Positions 14,106 through 26,300 of a stretch of 64,000 nt of DNA are shown piece after piece. Position 1 is the stretch's first letter; each line of letters opens with the position of its first letter. The stretch is from Sipunculus nudus (lineage: Eukaryota; Annelida; Sipuncula; Golfingiida; Sipunculidae), in assembly GCA_026874595.1 (NCBI GenBank), contig CM049307.1, positions 91,699,830 through 91,763,829 of the forward strand, written 5' to 3'. A model generated the notes under the pieces. It worked only from the letters and a program-made list of their open reading frames with translations. It did no database searches and was not told the DNA's origin. The translations under genes and the position numbers were made by a program.

Positions 14106-15016
14106 ATTCACACACACACACCCGTACGCACATAAATCATTAAATGACTCGAACATGTTCTCAGTCGACAGTCTACATTGACCTTCATATGGAAGAGGGG
14201 ATCAGATATCATACATACTTGATTGATGAGTTTTCTGACTGTGACATGTACTACGATGTAGATTTTCCCCTGATCTGTATGTGTCAGGTGTACGTGAACA
14301 GTTACATGTTTGTACCGCCACAAAATGCTGGCGTTGAATGCGGTTCTCAATGTTTACGAATGTGGAGCGCCACCACCAGGCGGTTTGGTAAACTAGCCCG
14401 CAAACTGTAAAGCGCCATCTGTGAATGAGATATAACTACAGCATTGACCCTTTCCAAATTTCCATTCAAAATGTCTACTTATATGTCTGCCATATAACTA
14501 AATATCTTGACAAAGTATTCAAGCCTACATAAATATTAAAGGGATATAATTACAAAAAATATAATGAATATATTTATTTACAACATATTAAGTTCATGCT
14601 TATTGTTTACTGTACAAGATGACAGGCAGATTTTTTTAAAATTTATTTATTTATTTATGGGGGAGGGGGGATAGGAATTTACATGGAATTTTTTGTTTTA
14701 ATTTCAAAAATCTAATTAAAAAAATAGTGTTTTACATGTGTTACTTTTAACCATAAAAGACAGATTACATAATAATTTCGTCAAATAATTTAAAAAAAAA
14801 ATTAGGCCTTGACCTGAAACAAAATATTTGAAACAAAAATTTGCATTTTACATTAAATCACAATTTAATCAAATCATTTCAGTATATATAATGGAAAATT
14901 GCATAAAAAGAACATGTATATGACATTTTGTTTTCTTATTACCGTTGGGGGAGATCAGAGTTTGGATTTCTGATTACTCAGTCGAGTAGAAGAAAAAGAA
15001 TAAATCTTATATATAT
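13047..15016. other. Gene-free stretch
   Basis: It holds a TA tract (13831-13889), the poly-C tract and a GGGGGAGGGGGG run near 14660. The open frame at about 14144-14410 is short, has no recognisable motif and overlaps an equally long frame on the other strand. I see no supported gene. Confidence 0.5.
14051..14105. repeat. 55-base poly-C tract
   Basis: An uninterrupted run of C followed by CACACACACAC. Shorter G or C runs occur at 4681-4696, 18656-18671, 21794-21806 and 22446-22466. Such runs are hard to sequence and their exact length is uncertain. Confidence 0.9.
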
Positions 15017-15173
15017 TGTTACGAAGACAAATAAATGAGGGGGACACCTGGGCCGATCCGGGATGTCGAACCCTGGTCATTGGCGCACGAGTCTGGCGAA
15101 TCAACCGCTTCGCTAAGCTAGCAAAACAAGCTTCACTGTCGAGACAGTACGGTCCGCTGTAAAGTCACCCCGT

Positions 15174-15177
<4 letters not shown>
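15017..15177 (-). mobile_element. Small TG...CA element with tRNA-like core
   Basis: The element runs from TGTTACG to CGTAACA, with GGGGGAC and GTCACCCC just inside, and sits against a (TA)n tract. On the minus strand its core has an A-box-like TAGCTTAGCGAAGCGG and a B-box-like GGGTTCGACATCC, with a plausible T stem (CAGGG/CCCGG). It could be a tRNA-derived SINE or a very small LTR-like (TRIM-type) element; the sequence alone does not decide. Confidence 0.5.
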
Positions 15178-15245
<68 letters not shown>

Positions 15246-15539
15246 GGTGTTTTAAAGAGCCTAATCATCTGTAAAGCATGTTGAATTAACACGAAAAATA
15301 GCTTCTTCCATTTAAAATAAATTTGTACATGCCAAAATATTCCCCTGAAACCGTTTGCTTACATGTAAACGACTGTTTAAAACAGTCAACCGGGTCCGAT
15401 CACAGGTGACGACACTTTTAAACACAGGGCATAGGACTGCGGTCTACTGACAAGATCTAATTCATTCGTACACACTAGGTAGATGCCTCAGATCGGCCGA
15501 TCAGGACCAACTTTTTGTTCCACGTACAAAGTGTTCCAT

Positions 15540-15680
15540 GCATGGTTACTCAAAGAGCATTTTGTACGGCAGGTCCCACTTTGTGGAATTCATTACCTTT
15601 GGAATTAAGAAAAGCTGAGAGCCTAGCCTAGAAAATGCTCAAGACATACTTGTGTAATATTTTGTTGGCCTGTGATTTTG
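15540..15680 (+). mobile_element. C-terminal tail of a decayed LINE RT
   Basis: In one frame the sequence reads Q-R-A-F-C-T-A-G-P-T-L-W-N-S-L-P-L-E-L-R-K-A, then a stop and K-M-L-K-T-Y-L. This matches the conserved end of many non-LTR retrotransposon ORF2 proteins (RAF...LWN-LP..IR). The stop and a frame change just upstream show it is inactive. Confidence 0.7.
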
Positions 15681-16113
15681 CAGATTGTGCAGGTTTTATT
15701 TCTAAACCGTGAGTTTAACTACTTTTTTATCGATTTAACGTCTTGTATTGGTTTAATTTCATGTCATAATATATTACTGGATTATGTGCATTTCTTATCT
15801 AGCCTAAGTAACATCTTAATTTTAGTCTGAATCCTTATTTTAATAAATATTAATTTTTCTTAGTCAGTCTTATTTATGAAATTACTTGTTTGTAATAGCG
15901 TTTTAGAGCACGACACTGTGGATTTTACGCTTTACAAGATAAAATATATTATTATTATTACTACTATTATTATTCTAACTATAACAATGTACTCAATGTA
16001 CTCGATGTGCCGTCCATCTTCTTCTGCAACCAGACGCAGAGATGCTTTTCCGGATTTCTTTTAATGAAATATTATTCCATGACACAAGTACCCTAGCTAT
16101 CTTTTAACGCCTG

Positions 16114-16119
16114 TTTATT
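16114..16119 (-). terminator. Polyadenylation signal for gene A
   Basis: AATAAA on the minus strand lies 89 bases beyond the gene A stop codon. This is a usual position for a cleavage signal and supports the end of the gene here. Confidence 0.45.
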
Positions 16120-16207
16120 AAGTTTTCCCCCAATCCTCGGTAAACCTTTTCTTTGGCAAATCAAAAATGGTATAATCCATCGGATCACAATCAGTACTTT
16201 GAGGAAG

Positions 16208-16335
16208 CTACTCATTCTTCTGGATTAACTCTTGTGCGACTTCCTCCAAAAATTCCTGTGTTTCTTCACTAGTATAGAAAGGGGCTCCATCTTGTTGATT
16301 AACATACTTATTGCTTGGATTAGTCTCCCACTGTC
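16208..16335 (-). CDS. Gene A exon 15: C-terminal tail and stop
   Basis: After the acceptor CTCCAG the exon continues in phase from exon 14 as Q-W-E-T-N-P-S-N-K-Y-V-N-Q, then F-Y-T-S-E-E, a Glu-rich stretch, and TAG at 16210-16208. Y-V-N-Q is a classic Grb2-type SH2 docking context. The 6.4 kb distance from exon 14 is large, but the phase fits exactly, the reading frame is open over 42 codons in AT-rich DNA, and an AATAAA follows 89 bases downstream. Confidence 0.6.
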
Positions 16336-16916
16336 CTGGAGAAATTATTATTCAAGAACATCATGTAAGTTTCGCTATTAAATTTAGCCCTCTCTCAGTG
16401 TTAATGAAATTAATGTTTGTCTCTCAGGATTAAGAATGTTATATTATTAATTAATCCATCCACACAAGTTAGATTCATGCAACACACTCATATGGATTTC
16501 TATTGACTCAGTTTAAGAGTACACAACACCAAATTGACCATGAGCGCTTTGTTACTTTGGTTTCAACATGAAAATAACATTGACTGACAGAAAAAGTCGT
16601 AAAATAATGGAAATTAAGACGGCGTTTTTTATCATTGGGTGATATTTGCTTAAATTTATGCAGAACATCTTTCCCCTCTAATTTAACGTATTATTCAGGA
16701 GTTTCAGGAAATTGACATTTCATTTATATACATCCAAATACAGTAAACCCCGCCTAACGACCACCTCCATTTAGCGACCACCTCAAAGCTCTTTATACAG
16801 GGCCTTGATTAGAAATTGCGACTTCTTTAAAGAAGTCCCATTGGTGGTTCTAATTTCGAGGTTTTATTGTAAATGAATAATTTAAGCATGGATCCGAGAG
16901 ATAATAATTCAGAATG

Positions 16917-16959
<43 letters not shown>

Positions 16960-19900
16960 TTCTAAAACAACTTATATACTGGATGTTTACCATACACCCC
17001 TGGAGTCCATTTGTACAACAGCTGGTAGGCTTACATCATAAAATACACTTTAGATGATTATTTTCGTTCAAAGTTTGCAACCACCGTAGAAAAGATCTAC
17101 TTAGTCCGAGGTTTCAGAAACAAAAGTAGCTGAAACAGATTCAAAAGGTCAGGTCAATATTAAAGGTATTTAAAATGAACAAATGGGATAGAACTTTGTG
17201 GTTTGATTTTATGTACTTATGATTTCACAGGATATGTACCTTTTCACAAAGTACTGAGATATTATTGAGTTATATTCATTCTTACTGGCTGAACAAATGA
17301 TATGTGGGAAAAGTGTTGTATATTCTAATGCGAATATCGAATGTTGCTTATTGGTGTGGTAATGATGTGAAATTAAAATGTCGCTAATTATTTTAATATC
17401 CGCATAGCAAATAATTGCTCTAAACAGAATTTGAATGTTCAAGAGAATATCAGAAGTGATTCCCCGCTGCCCAGCCGAAATGCCTGCCGACCAGCTTAGT
17501 TGTAAGTACATGCAGAGGGTTTAAACAGGAACAAAAGTTGGTTCCGGGGTTATGTTTGTGTAGTGTGAGGTGCCTGTAGAGGCCAGGCATGTGACTAGAG
17601 AAGATGTCCACGGTAAATCTGAGCATGCCACTCTATGGATATGGTGATAAGAGGAGCTGACCAGACCGCTCCGACCGCTTGATATAAATACCATCCACCA
17701 TTCGCCGCACAGTAACACAAAATATTCCTCTGTTATCATCAAAAATCAAACTCATTTCTTGCGACTCACGTATAGATTATTGTATTACATTTATTGCACG
17801 GTTTGCTATGTGATATTCGGTTTTGATAAATATTTGAAAAATATATGTAATGAAAAAAAAATTAATGTATTTTTACAATTTTAATTTATGGACTGGACCT
17901 TCTTGACTTGTCCAGCCAATTGACTGGACGGCCTAAAGCTGGACCGAATCAGGACTGGACCGCTTATGTGATGGACCGGACCACGGGGTGGTCTGATCCG
18001 GTCCGCACCTCTAGTGTTAATGTTATTCCCATGGCAAAATGCAGCGGTCAGTTGTTTACGGACAACAGGGAGGAGGGCCTTAATGCGCTTCTTCTTTCAC
18101 ACATTCACAGGGATATAAATTAGTTCTTGAGAAAATAATTCATATGTTTGCTGATAAATATTCCAGGTGGATGATGCTAATGAACCCTACGGTATAGTAC
18201 TTTAAGTTCTGCCAGGGCAATTAATTGTCACTATTCTTTTCATCGTGTATTTATAAAAGCAAACATTACAATAACTGCATTGGTACTATTTCTGGTGATT
18301 TCAAAATGATTAAAATCGATCTAGAAAATGTGGTTGATTTGCTCATATTTGTTATTTACCAGTTTTTGTGCTAATACTTGTATTTTACTTCGGAGTGCTC
18401 TCATAAGAGCGGTACTCTTAATTACCGGTATTCCAATTCCAATTTGAAGTCAAATGTTTAAAAGAATGTATAAAAATGGAATCAACTATTCAGAAAGGCT
18501 CTTGTAGACATATATTAGACATGTAAGACATGCATGGAATTTGTGTTGAATAATACAACAGTAAAAGTTTAACTGAATGGTAACGATAAATCATATAAAT
18601 ACAGAGCGGCACTCTGTTAAGCAAAACGCTAGTGATTGAGACCCTATTTTCGAATCCCCCCCCCCCCCCCCAATAAGGGGTCTCCCTTGGCGTATATCAA
18701 ACCCCTAAAAGTTCCATTTTAGATCTTTCGGTAATTATCGTGTAATCTTACTAACAGTATCAGACAAACGAATGGTAACTTAACCTCCTTCGCGCAGGAA
18801 GTACGACTATTTGCAGTCATTGCAGGATGGAGTAAATGTCCTCCGCTTACGCAAAGATCACCATGGATAGGAATTTCGGTTCCCCCAACTCACAACATTG
18901 TTCATGACACAAGCCGGTGATTTTCAGTTTTCACAAGGGTTTTTAACGCCCCAACCCTTATCCTTCTCCATACATAATTATCTGGGAAACAGTATTTAAT
19001 AAGTTAACAGCGAAACACAGAGCCGAGTTTTATGCCTACGTCTGAATGCGAGAGTTGCGTATAAAGTTTACCAGCATTCCCGGCACACTTGTTAATTGTT
19101 AACATGTCTCAAGGTGTCGAGCCCAACCCAAACCCCTTTCCAAGATCCTGTGCCCAGTCAAATTAGCCTATGTATTATAGAGATATGCATGTAGGTGAAT
19201 AAAGCATGAGAGAATTCAGAAAAAAATATACCTGTAGAAATACGTACCGGTTTTCGTGTAAACTGTAAGGCAGGAATAACACTGTACACTAATCACGTGC
19301 TGGTGAACGCTAATGACGGGCCCAAGGATCACACCGAGATTTTGTCACAGGTTATGACTCAAACCTGCCACTGTGCTGGGAAATCAATACGAACGTTCAG
19401 GTGAAGAAAATATCGTGGTCGTTCAGGTAACCTAGACAACGGTGTCTCTGGACAGTGACCTATCGCCCAATAAGGTGGCGGATAGGGTGAGCTAGTACAG
19501 AAGTAAATCCGGGGGAGGGGGGGGGGATTCGTCCCCCGTCCCTTGTTTTCAGCCGCCGCAACCTTTCTTTAAGAGTTTCAGACGAATTCCTGCGGCCTGG
19601 TCCCCCCTCCGGACCTATGGGCCTTATACCATTTTATGACCTCACATGAGCCAATTTTTTTTCTTTTTCACATATACGACGACAAGACAGAAAATATTTA
19701 CACTTTAATTGAAATGAAATCAGTATAGATTGAGCTGAATGAATGTTTCAAAATTTATTTATTACAAATATATATTTTATCAGAAAAGCCCATTCAGCTT
19801 AATGCTGTTTTTCCAGTGGGGTCCTGTTAAAATTGCATATGCATTATTGCAAATATTACAAGAATCAGATCATAGAATATATGAGTAGGCAATGACATGA

Positions 19901-22900
19901 ATAAGAACAATGTGTATACTAAGACAAATAAAAGTCCTATATGGTACTTTAAACGGATTTCAGCGAAACATGATAAGTAAAAACAATCACATGTGAAATA
20001 TATACAGTCCACAATATTAAAATATTCGATAGATATCCATATGCAAAAATATGCAAAATATGTGCGATTTACGGAAGTGACGTAAGAATTCGGATATGAG
20101 CTGGCAGTTTGTTCCACTGGAAAGATCCTGACTAGACAAATGAGGATTTTTAATGTTCAGACTTTGGTTTGGGTAAAGACAACTTATGTTTTGAAGTCCC
20201 CCTCTTTGGTATCCATGGGTTCCCATTAAATAAATAAAAACTGATTAAAGAGTTTGGTGTTTTAATGACATCTTTTCTCAGCTGATTCTGTCACCTTGTA
20301 ACTGCTAAAAAATGTGGCCACACAGTTTCTGTATTCCTGTATATATTGGATCATGTACATAACCACCAAACTTTGGTGTCACTTTCTGCAAGGCGGTTTA
20401 CAGTAGTCTGGTTTACTTTTTTGCTCCGTTACAATCGGACTACGAACAGAATGCGGACAGCAGACTCACAATGTGTTGAATAAACCGGTTTAGTTTTTGT
20501 AAGAAGAATTGCAGTGCCGACGCAAAGCGGACTACTTCGAGACTAAAGTGAACCGGTTTAGTATAATTCGGTTAAGAAGCGAACCAAATGCGGATACGTC
20601 CTTACTGCAGCCGTGTTAAGCTGTGCACACATTCATACGGTTATCTGGCAACGTCGACGGCGACGAAAATGCGTTTTCTGTGAACATATTTACGGCGCCG
20701 ATACCCTTCAAAATATTGTCTTTGCATTAAGCTACCCGGTTGACAAGATGAAGAAGTAAAATGATATACCTAGTCTAATTTATCAATCAAAGATAAACAC
20801 AGAATTGAACGTATTGGAATTTATTTTTATAAACCTTATAAAAAATTAGAGTAATAATATAATCGTGTGTCCCGACAACTCCTTATTTTACTTGTTTAAC
20901 CTTTTAGCTTATAGTTTGCCTTTTCGGGGCACCAAAGTAGCAAAGGATGTCCGTGCATGGAAGTATAGTGACGTCATGTTATGGGAGTGGCGCCATACGA
21001 TTATGTCTGGCAACGTCAAACGACTCGAAAAATAGCCGGAAAATGCCGTGCCTATGTGTACACTCCAATAAAATAGCATGGGACCTAATTTTTTTTACGT
21101 TGCGGCCGCTTTATAATTGTCGGATTGTCGTAGCTGAATGTGTACAAAGCTTTATACTGTCGGTTCTACAGTCTCTCATACATGCCAGGTTCCTAAGATA
21201 AGTTCTGTGAGTACCCAGTTTTTCTTGTAGCTTATATCATGTTAACCGTGTTATGGATGCGTCGATGTGTCCTAACCGATCCGGATAAGAACTTTACATG
21301 TATCGTCAAGTGGAGTGAGAGCTGCTTTCTTCAATCAGAAATAGTGTTCGTACCTCTTTCTTACTGAAATGTGAGTAAATATTGAATAATTTAGCTGTCA
21401 ACTAAGCAAAAAGATTACGAAAACTTTACCCAAATCAGATAAAGACGCTGTTAAAGATAATAATAAGGCATTCAGGCCTTTGGGTTAATCATGCACGCAC
21501 CTAATGAGATTACACACTGACAATTTCAACTTGGTATAAGTACTCATAAATGAAGGCTGAAGCCAGCGTACGAACTATAAATTATCGCTTGCACACGAGA
21601 CAATAGGGTGAGTACACAGTAGGCCTAATCATGTAGCCGTGCTGAAGGTTTGGGTTTCACTCAGTATGTCCTTTTGAGGGTTCCCAGGTGTTGTGAACCA
21701 GTAATGGGGATAACCTAACAAACAGGCCCTGCGAGCAAAATAATCACGATGTGTGGTTAATATTAGATTATATGCTTTTAGAGGAAAATTTTGCCCCCCC
21801 CCCCCCATGTAGTAATAACGAGATGGTATTCTAGAGATATTATACGTTGATAATTTGCATGAATAAAAAATGGAGTTTCCTCCAGATATATGGTCTCAAA
21901 TATTTGAAAGAAGAATAGGACCAAACTTTATTCAGTCATTTTTTTTATTAATTTATTTTCTAAAATTCCAGATATCCTTATCAATGTTATTAAGACAAAA
22001 AAAAATGTAATGTTAACTAATAACTACAAGTATATTCTGTTACGAATATACTTGAAAATAAGTGTTACGAACAGGTTTATTGTGTTTCAAAATTCTAGTA
22101 CGGTCAGCCTGCCAAATCCCAGTAGTACATGTATTATCATTGGTTTATTTGACCTCCTTTCTGAGCGGTATGCTTCTTTCAATCTGCAGACACTCTGTTC
22201 CAATGGAGCGGCTCATATGTTCCTTTCGATGTTTCTCCTATGTTCATGAGCAAACAAAAATAGGTCGTTCAATGTATGTATTTTTGGAAAACATACATAT
22301 GAGTATGTTTTGACTTTTCATTTATATTAACAATTTGAAAATCACTGACAAATCAACTGAATTTTATTTTACATAAAATATATGATTACTTACAAATCAA
22401 GTCATCAACTTAAGTAAATACCACGATGCCAGTATAAAGCTCGGTGGGGGGGGGGGGGGGGGGGGGTTATATTTACTGTGAACTTTGTCTGTCGTGTTAC
22501 TATTGTGTTACTGTTGTGCTATATTTAACTTAAGCAATAAGTATTGTTAAACATTTATGAGAACCTGTCTTAAGTGAAAATTATATTTCTAAGTAGGTAC
22601 ACTGATGTTTCTAAGGAGGAGTCGCGGACGGCCATGGTTTATGTGCAGAGCTACTCTCTGCAGACGAATCATAACCAGCGACCGCTTAAAAAATAGAGAA
22701 GTCTAAGATAATGTTTACTCACCATTCTCGTATAATCCATTCGTTTGAATCTGAAGGAAAACATATATCTTAATTATCTCCGTAGAAAGTGCCTTACTGG
22801 ATTCAGACGATTTCTGCTGGTTCGAATTGCTAGCAACCACATTAATTTACTGTTAAGTATGTTCACCTTGTTGAAAAGGGTTTCTAATTTGTTTTCATGT

Positions 22901-23293
22901 CACATTATACAATTTTACAAGTCTGACCTGATCCGGAGGTTCCCGACTTCTTTCCAAGTGGTCCTCGGACAAACGACCTGAGGACAAACCTATATGTTAG
23001 ATATTGTTTATATTTACTGAAGTAGCTTAATAATTTACTTGGATATTGATATATTTTGTCCACTTATTGAACATTAATGTTTCGATCACCTTTCTTTTGA
23101 GGCGTATTTAGACTCTCGTACCCCTGAGATAACCCTTGATGAGAGAAAGATTTGATATTTGGTATACTATGTTTAAGTTTTGCTTTCCAAAATAGGGTAG
23201 AACATGGAAGGAGTACGTTAAGTAAGAATCAATTACCCTGGCTACAGGCTTCTGTCGGCACTGTCATTTCGTACTGGATTGCAACAAAATACA

Positions 23294-23344
<51 letters not shown>

Positions 23345-26300
23345 GAATGAGAAGAATAAACATTCTCCTTTCTTCAGCTATCGCTGCTGCTAACCAAACA
23401 TCCATGAGTATTATCAAAACACGAACATCTGTGCTTTAAAAAAGCATTTGTCCAGTATTAGTTCGCCTAAACCAATGCTTTAAAATAATTGTGCAAAGTA
23501 AATTATATGTTTAGATAGAGTGGAATTTGTGTTTAACTTTTTTAATAATGATCAGGCTCCACCTGTATACATCCCTCCGTCCTTGATGAGATTTCAGATA
23601 TCTCGGAATAAACATCCTTGGCCTGGGTTTCACCTGAAATTATTATTTTAAAACGCATTTCTCTCCGTATACTATTACTGCCTTTTGACCCATATCGTAT
23701 ACTGAGCAAAACTCACATAAATCTCCTTTATGTCCAGGTCATTTTGGTTACAATCTATGTTATGGATATGAACAGTTTCACTTAACACGGTAGAAAACAT
23801 GAAGGGCTTGACTCTAACAAATAGTTTCATCCGATGTATTGTATATGGTTATACTGTGTCCTTTTTTTTTATTTAGATTTTTATCATACATCATCATTTT
23901 TTATGTTACGTATGTCCTTTGCTGTATTGAATCAGTCTCACCTCTTGATGCTTCAGTATTTCGTGAATGATTCCTCCTGAAATGAAATGAATTTTCAAAG
24001 CAGCTCTTGTATATGTGAATGAAGAACACTGTATAACGTATGCTATATAAACACTTTATAATTATTTTGTCCTATTAAAATGGGCAAATGTGCAGCTGAT
24101 GTGTAATTATTAGAAAAAATGAACCTTCAGATGTTTTTCAAACATGCGTGCATTACGTGTAGGGTATATATATCTAATCTATCATATCAAATTATAAAAA
24201 AAGTGTTTCTTTAATCACATGTCGGGACTCATGATCGACTTATTCTATTAACGTAAATGTTACATTATTTATGGAATCAGCCGTTTTTGCAAGTGTGAAA
24301 ATTGATGTGACCGAGCCATAAATAAGGATAACCTCTGGATCTCGTTGGTATATTTTTCAAAAATACAAAATATCCAATCATTCCTGATGGTTTCATTTAA
24401 CTTTATTGGGAAGATTGGCAATAGGCTTTCCCCGTTTCCTTCTATAAACTTATGTTTATAGCTAATATCACTCAATGTTTTCACTGAATGTCGGTGAGTA
24501 AATGTGGGATATATGTTGCTTACGTTTTTTTTTTTTTTGCGGTCGTGGATACACATACTTGTGTTAGCAAATTCTGGCGCCCTGCGAGTGCGTTCTAGTC
24601 TTGAAATTAACTTACCAATAAACCATCGCATGTAGGGCCACAGACACGGCAAATAATACAGCAAACAGACCAGCAACTCCCCATGGCACGCCTTGAGTAG
24701 AACTCTTCGTATATTCTTTATATACATTTTACAAATTATTTTGAATTTAAATAAATGTTAACTTTATATGTTTACCAAATATCTTGTTAGCCGTATTTGT
24801 TTCAACATTTTTATACAAGCAGGTACTTGCTGTTAAACTGAGATATATTTATTTCAGTCGGGATATAAGAACATCATTGTAAATATTAGATGCCGAATGG
24901 TACAAGTAACTCTCTACACCCGCAATACCTACCTGGAGTCTGGCATCCAGGTCCACGCCACCCCTCTCTGCATTCACTCTGGACACATAATCCGGCGCTC
25001 TTCTCACACACCTCCGAACGATTATGACACTTGCGTGTATGTACAATTCATCCCGAAAGTACCAGCATCACATTCTATAAATTTATCGAGAATATGGAGG
25101 AACATTAAGAAAATAAAATAACACATAGCATGTTTATAACCCAAAGGTATTAAATCTAGTTAATTCATTGGCTAAGAGCCCAAGGCCAAGGATAATCGTT
25201 CCAATACTGTTATAAATACAGTTATTTATTACTTTGAGCATACCCCTCTCTGCTAAAAAACCCTGTTTTGTAATTAAATCTTAATATTAATCACATGGCT
25301 TACCAGAAGATGGGGCTTTGCGAGGAGGCTAAAACGCACTTGAGGTGTAATGCGACAAAAACGTGCATAAGCTAATTATCCTGTCTTCAGTCTCTTTCCG
25401 TTTTGTCAACCAACGGACTTGGTCGCAGCAAATCAACATAAATAACAGGAATACGAACCATGTAAGCACAATGGCGGCTGGTAGCCTGCTTGACAGGAGC
25501 AATTGCCCGACTGTTTGTCACAGTGACCAGGAGGGTCACAGTTTGTAGAACAGTCGTCACTACAATACAGCCCGTACTTGCTTTTCACACATTCTGTGCC
25601 GATTAAAGAATTTTGTCATTTCTTTTACACAACTTGTAAAATTAAATATTAAATTCTAATAACGATATTCAACAGCCATCATTTCAAGATCTGCCTGAAA
25701 TTTGATTTAACGAGAAGACAATGTAAAAAATACATTCAAGTGTAGGCCTACTTTCTACGTGCATAATCGCCTCACCATACATTATCAAAATTTTGTACTG
25801 TTACCCTCTCGCATCTTGTACTGCTTACCGTCAAAACATAAAGGAGGTTGGTAGCCCGCTTTACATAGACATGTCCCCGAGCTTTTGTCACATTGGCTAG
25901 GAGGATCACAGTTTCCAGAGCAACTATTCGAACAATTCAGTCCGTATTGCCCTGGGAAACAATCTGTTAGCAAAAACAAATCGGACACCCTACACGTCAA
26001 AGTTATAGTACGTTATATATAATACTTCACATACCTTCATAATTATCTAATGGTCATTCTCCAGTTACACTGATAAGAAGATAATAAAAAGATTCGCACA
26101 TTGAAGCTAAGAATTTTAGAAGCATGCATGTATATATCAGTCTCTTTTATATTGCGCGCGTTCTGGGTTTTAAAATGCAGAATAATATCAAGCAGCTTAA
26201 AAACCAATGAATATGTTTTACTTTAATTTATGCTATGGAGTTTGAGCATTAATCTGAAATCAATTTTTACAAAAAAAATATAAAAATGTATCCAAAGTAC

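Noticed and set aside
14144-14410. 88-residue ORF with an antisense ORF of 80 residues
   Set aside because: No motif, no homologous arm and no splice support. Two overlapping open frames point to chance in a less AT-rich patch.
20947-21201. 84-residue ORF with several cysteines
   Set aside because: No recognisable domain pattern, no splice context and no matching copy. It lies in the gene A last intron on the opposite strand.
24269-24727. 152-residue minus-strand ORF, the longest in the window
   Set aside because: It reads through the gene A TM exon in a different frame and through intron sequence with a poly-Lys run. The exon 11 frame with proper splice sites explains the conserved part.
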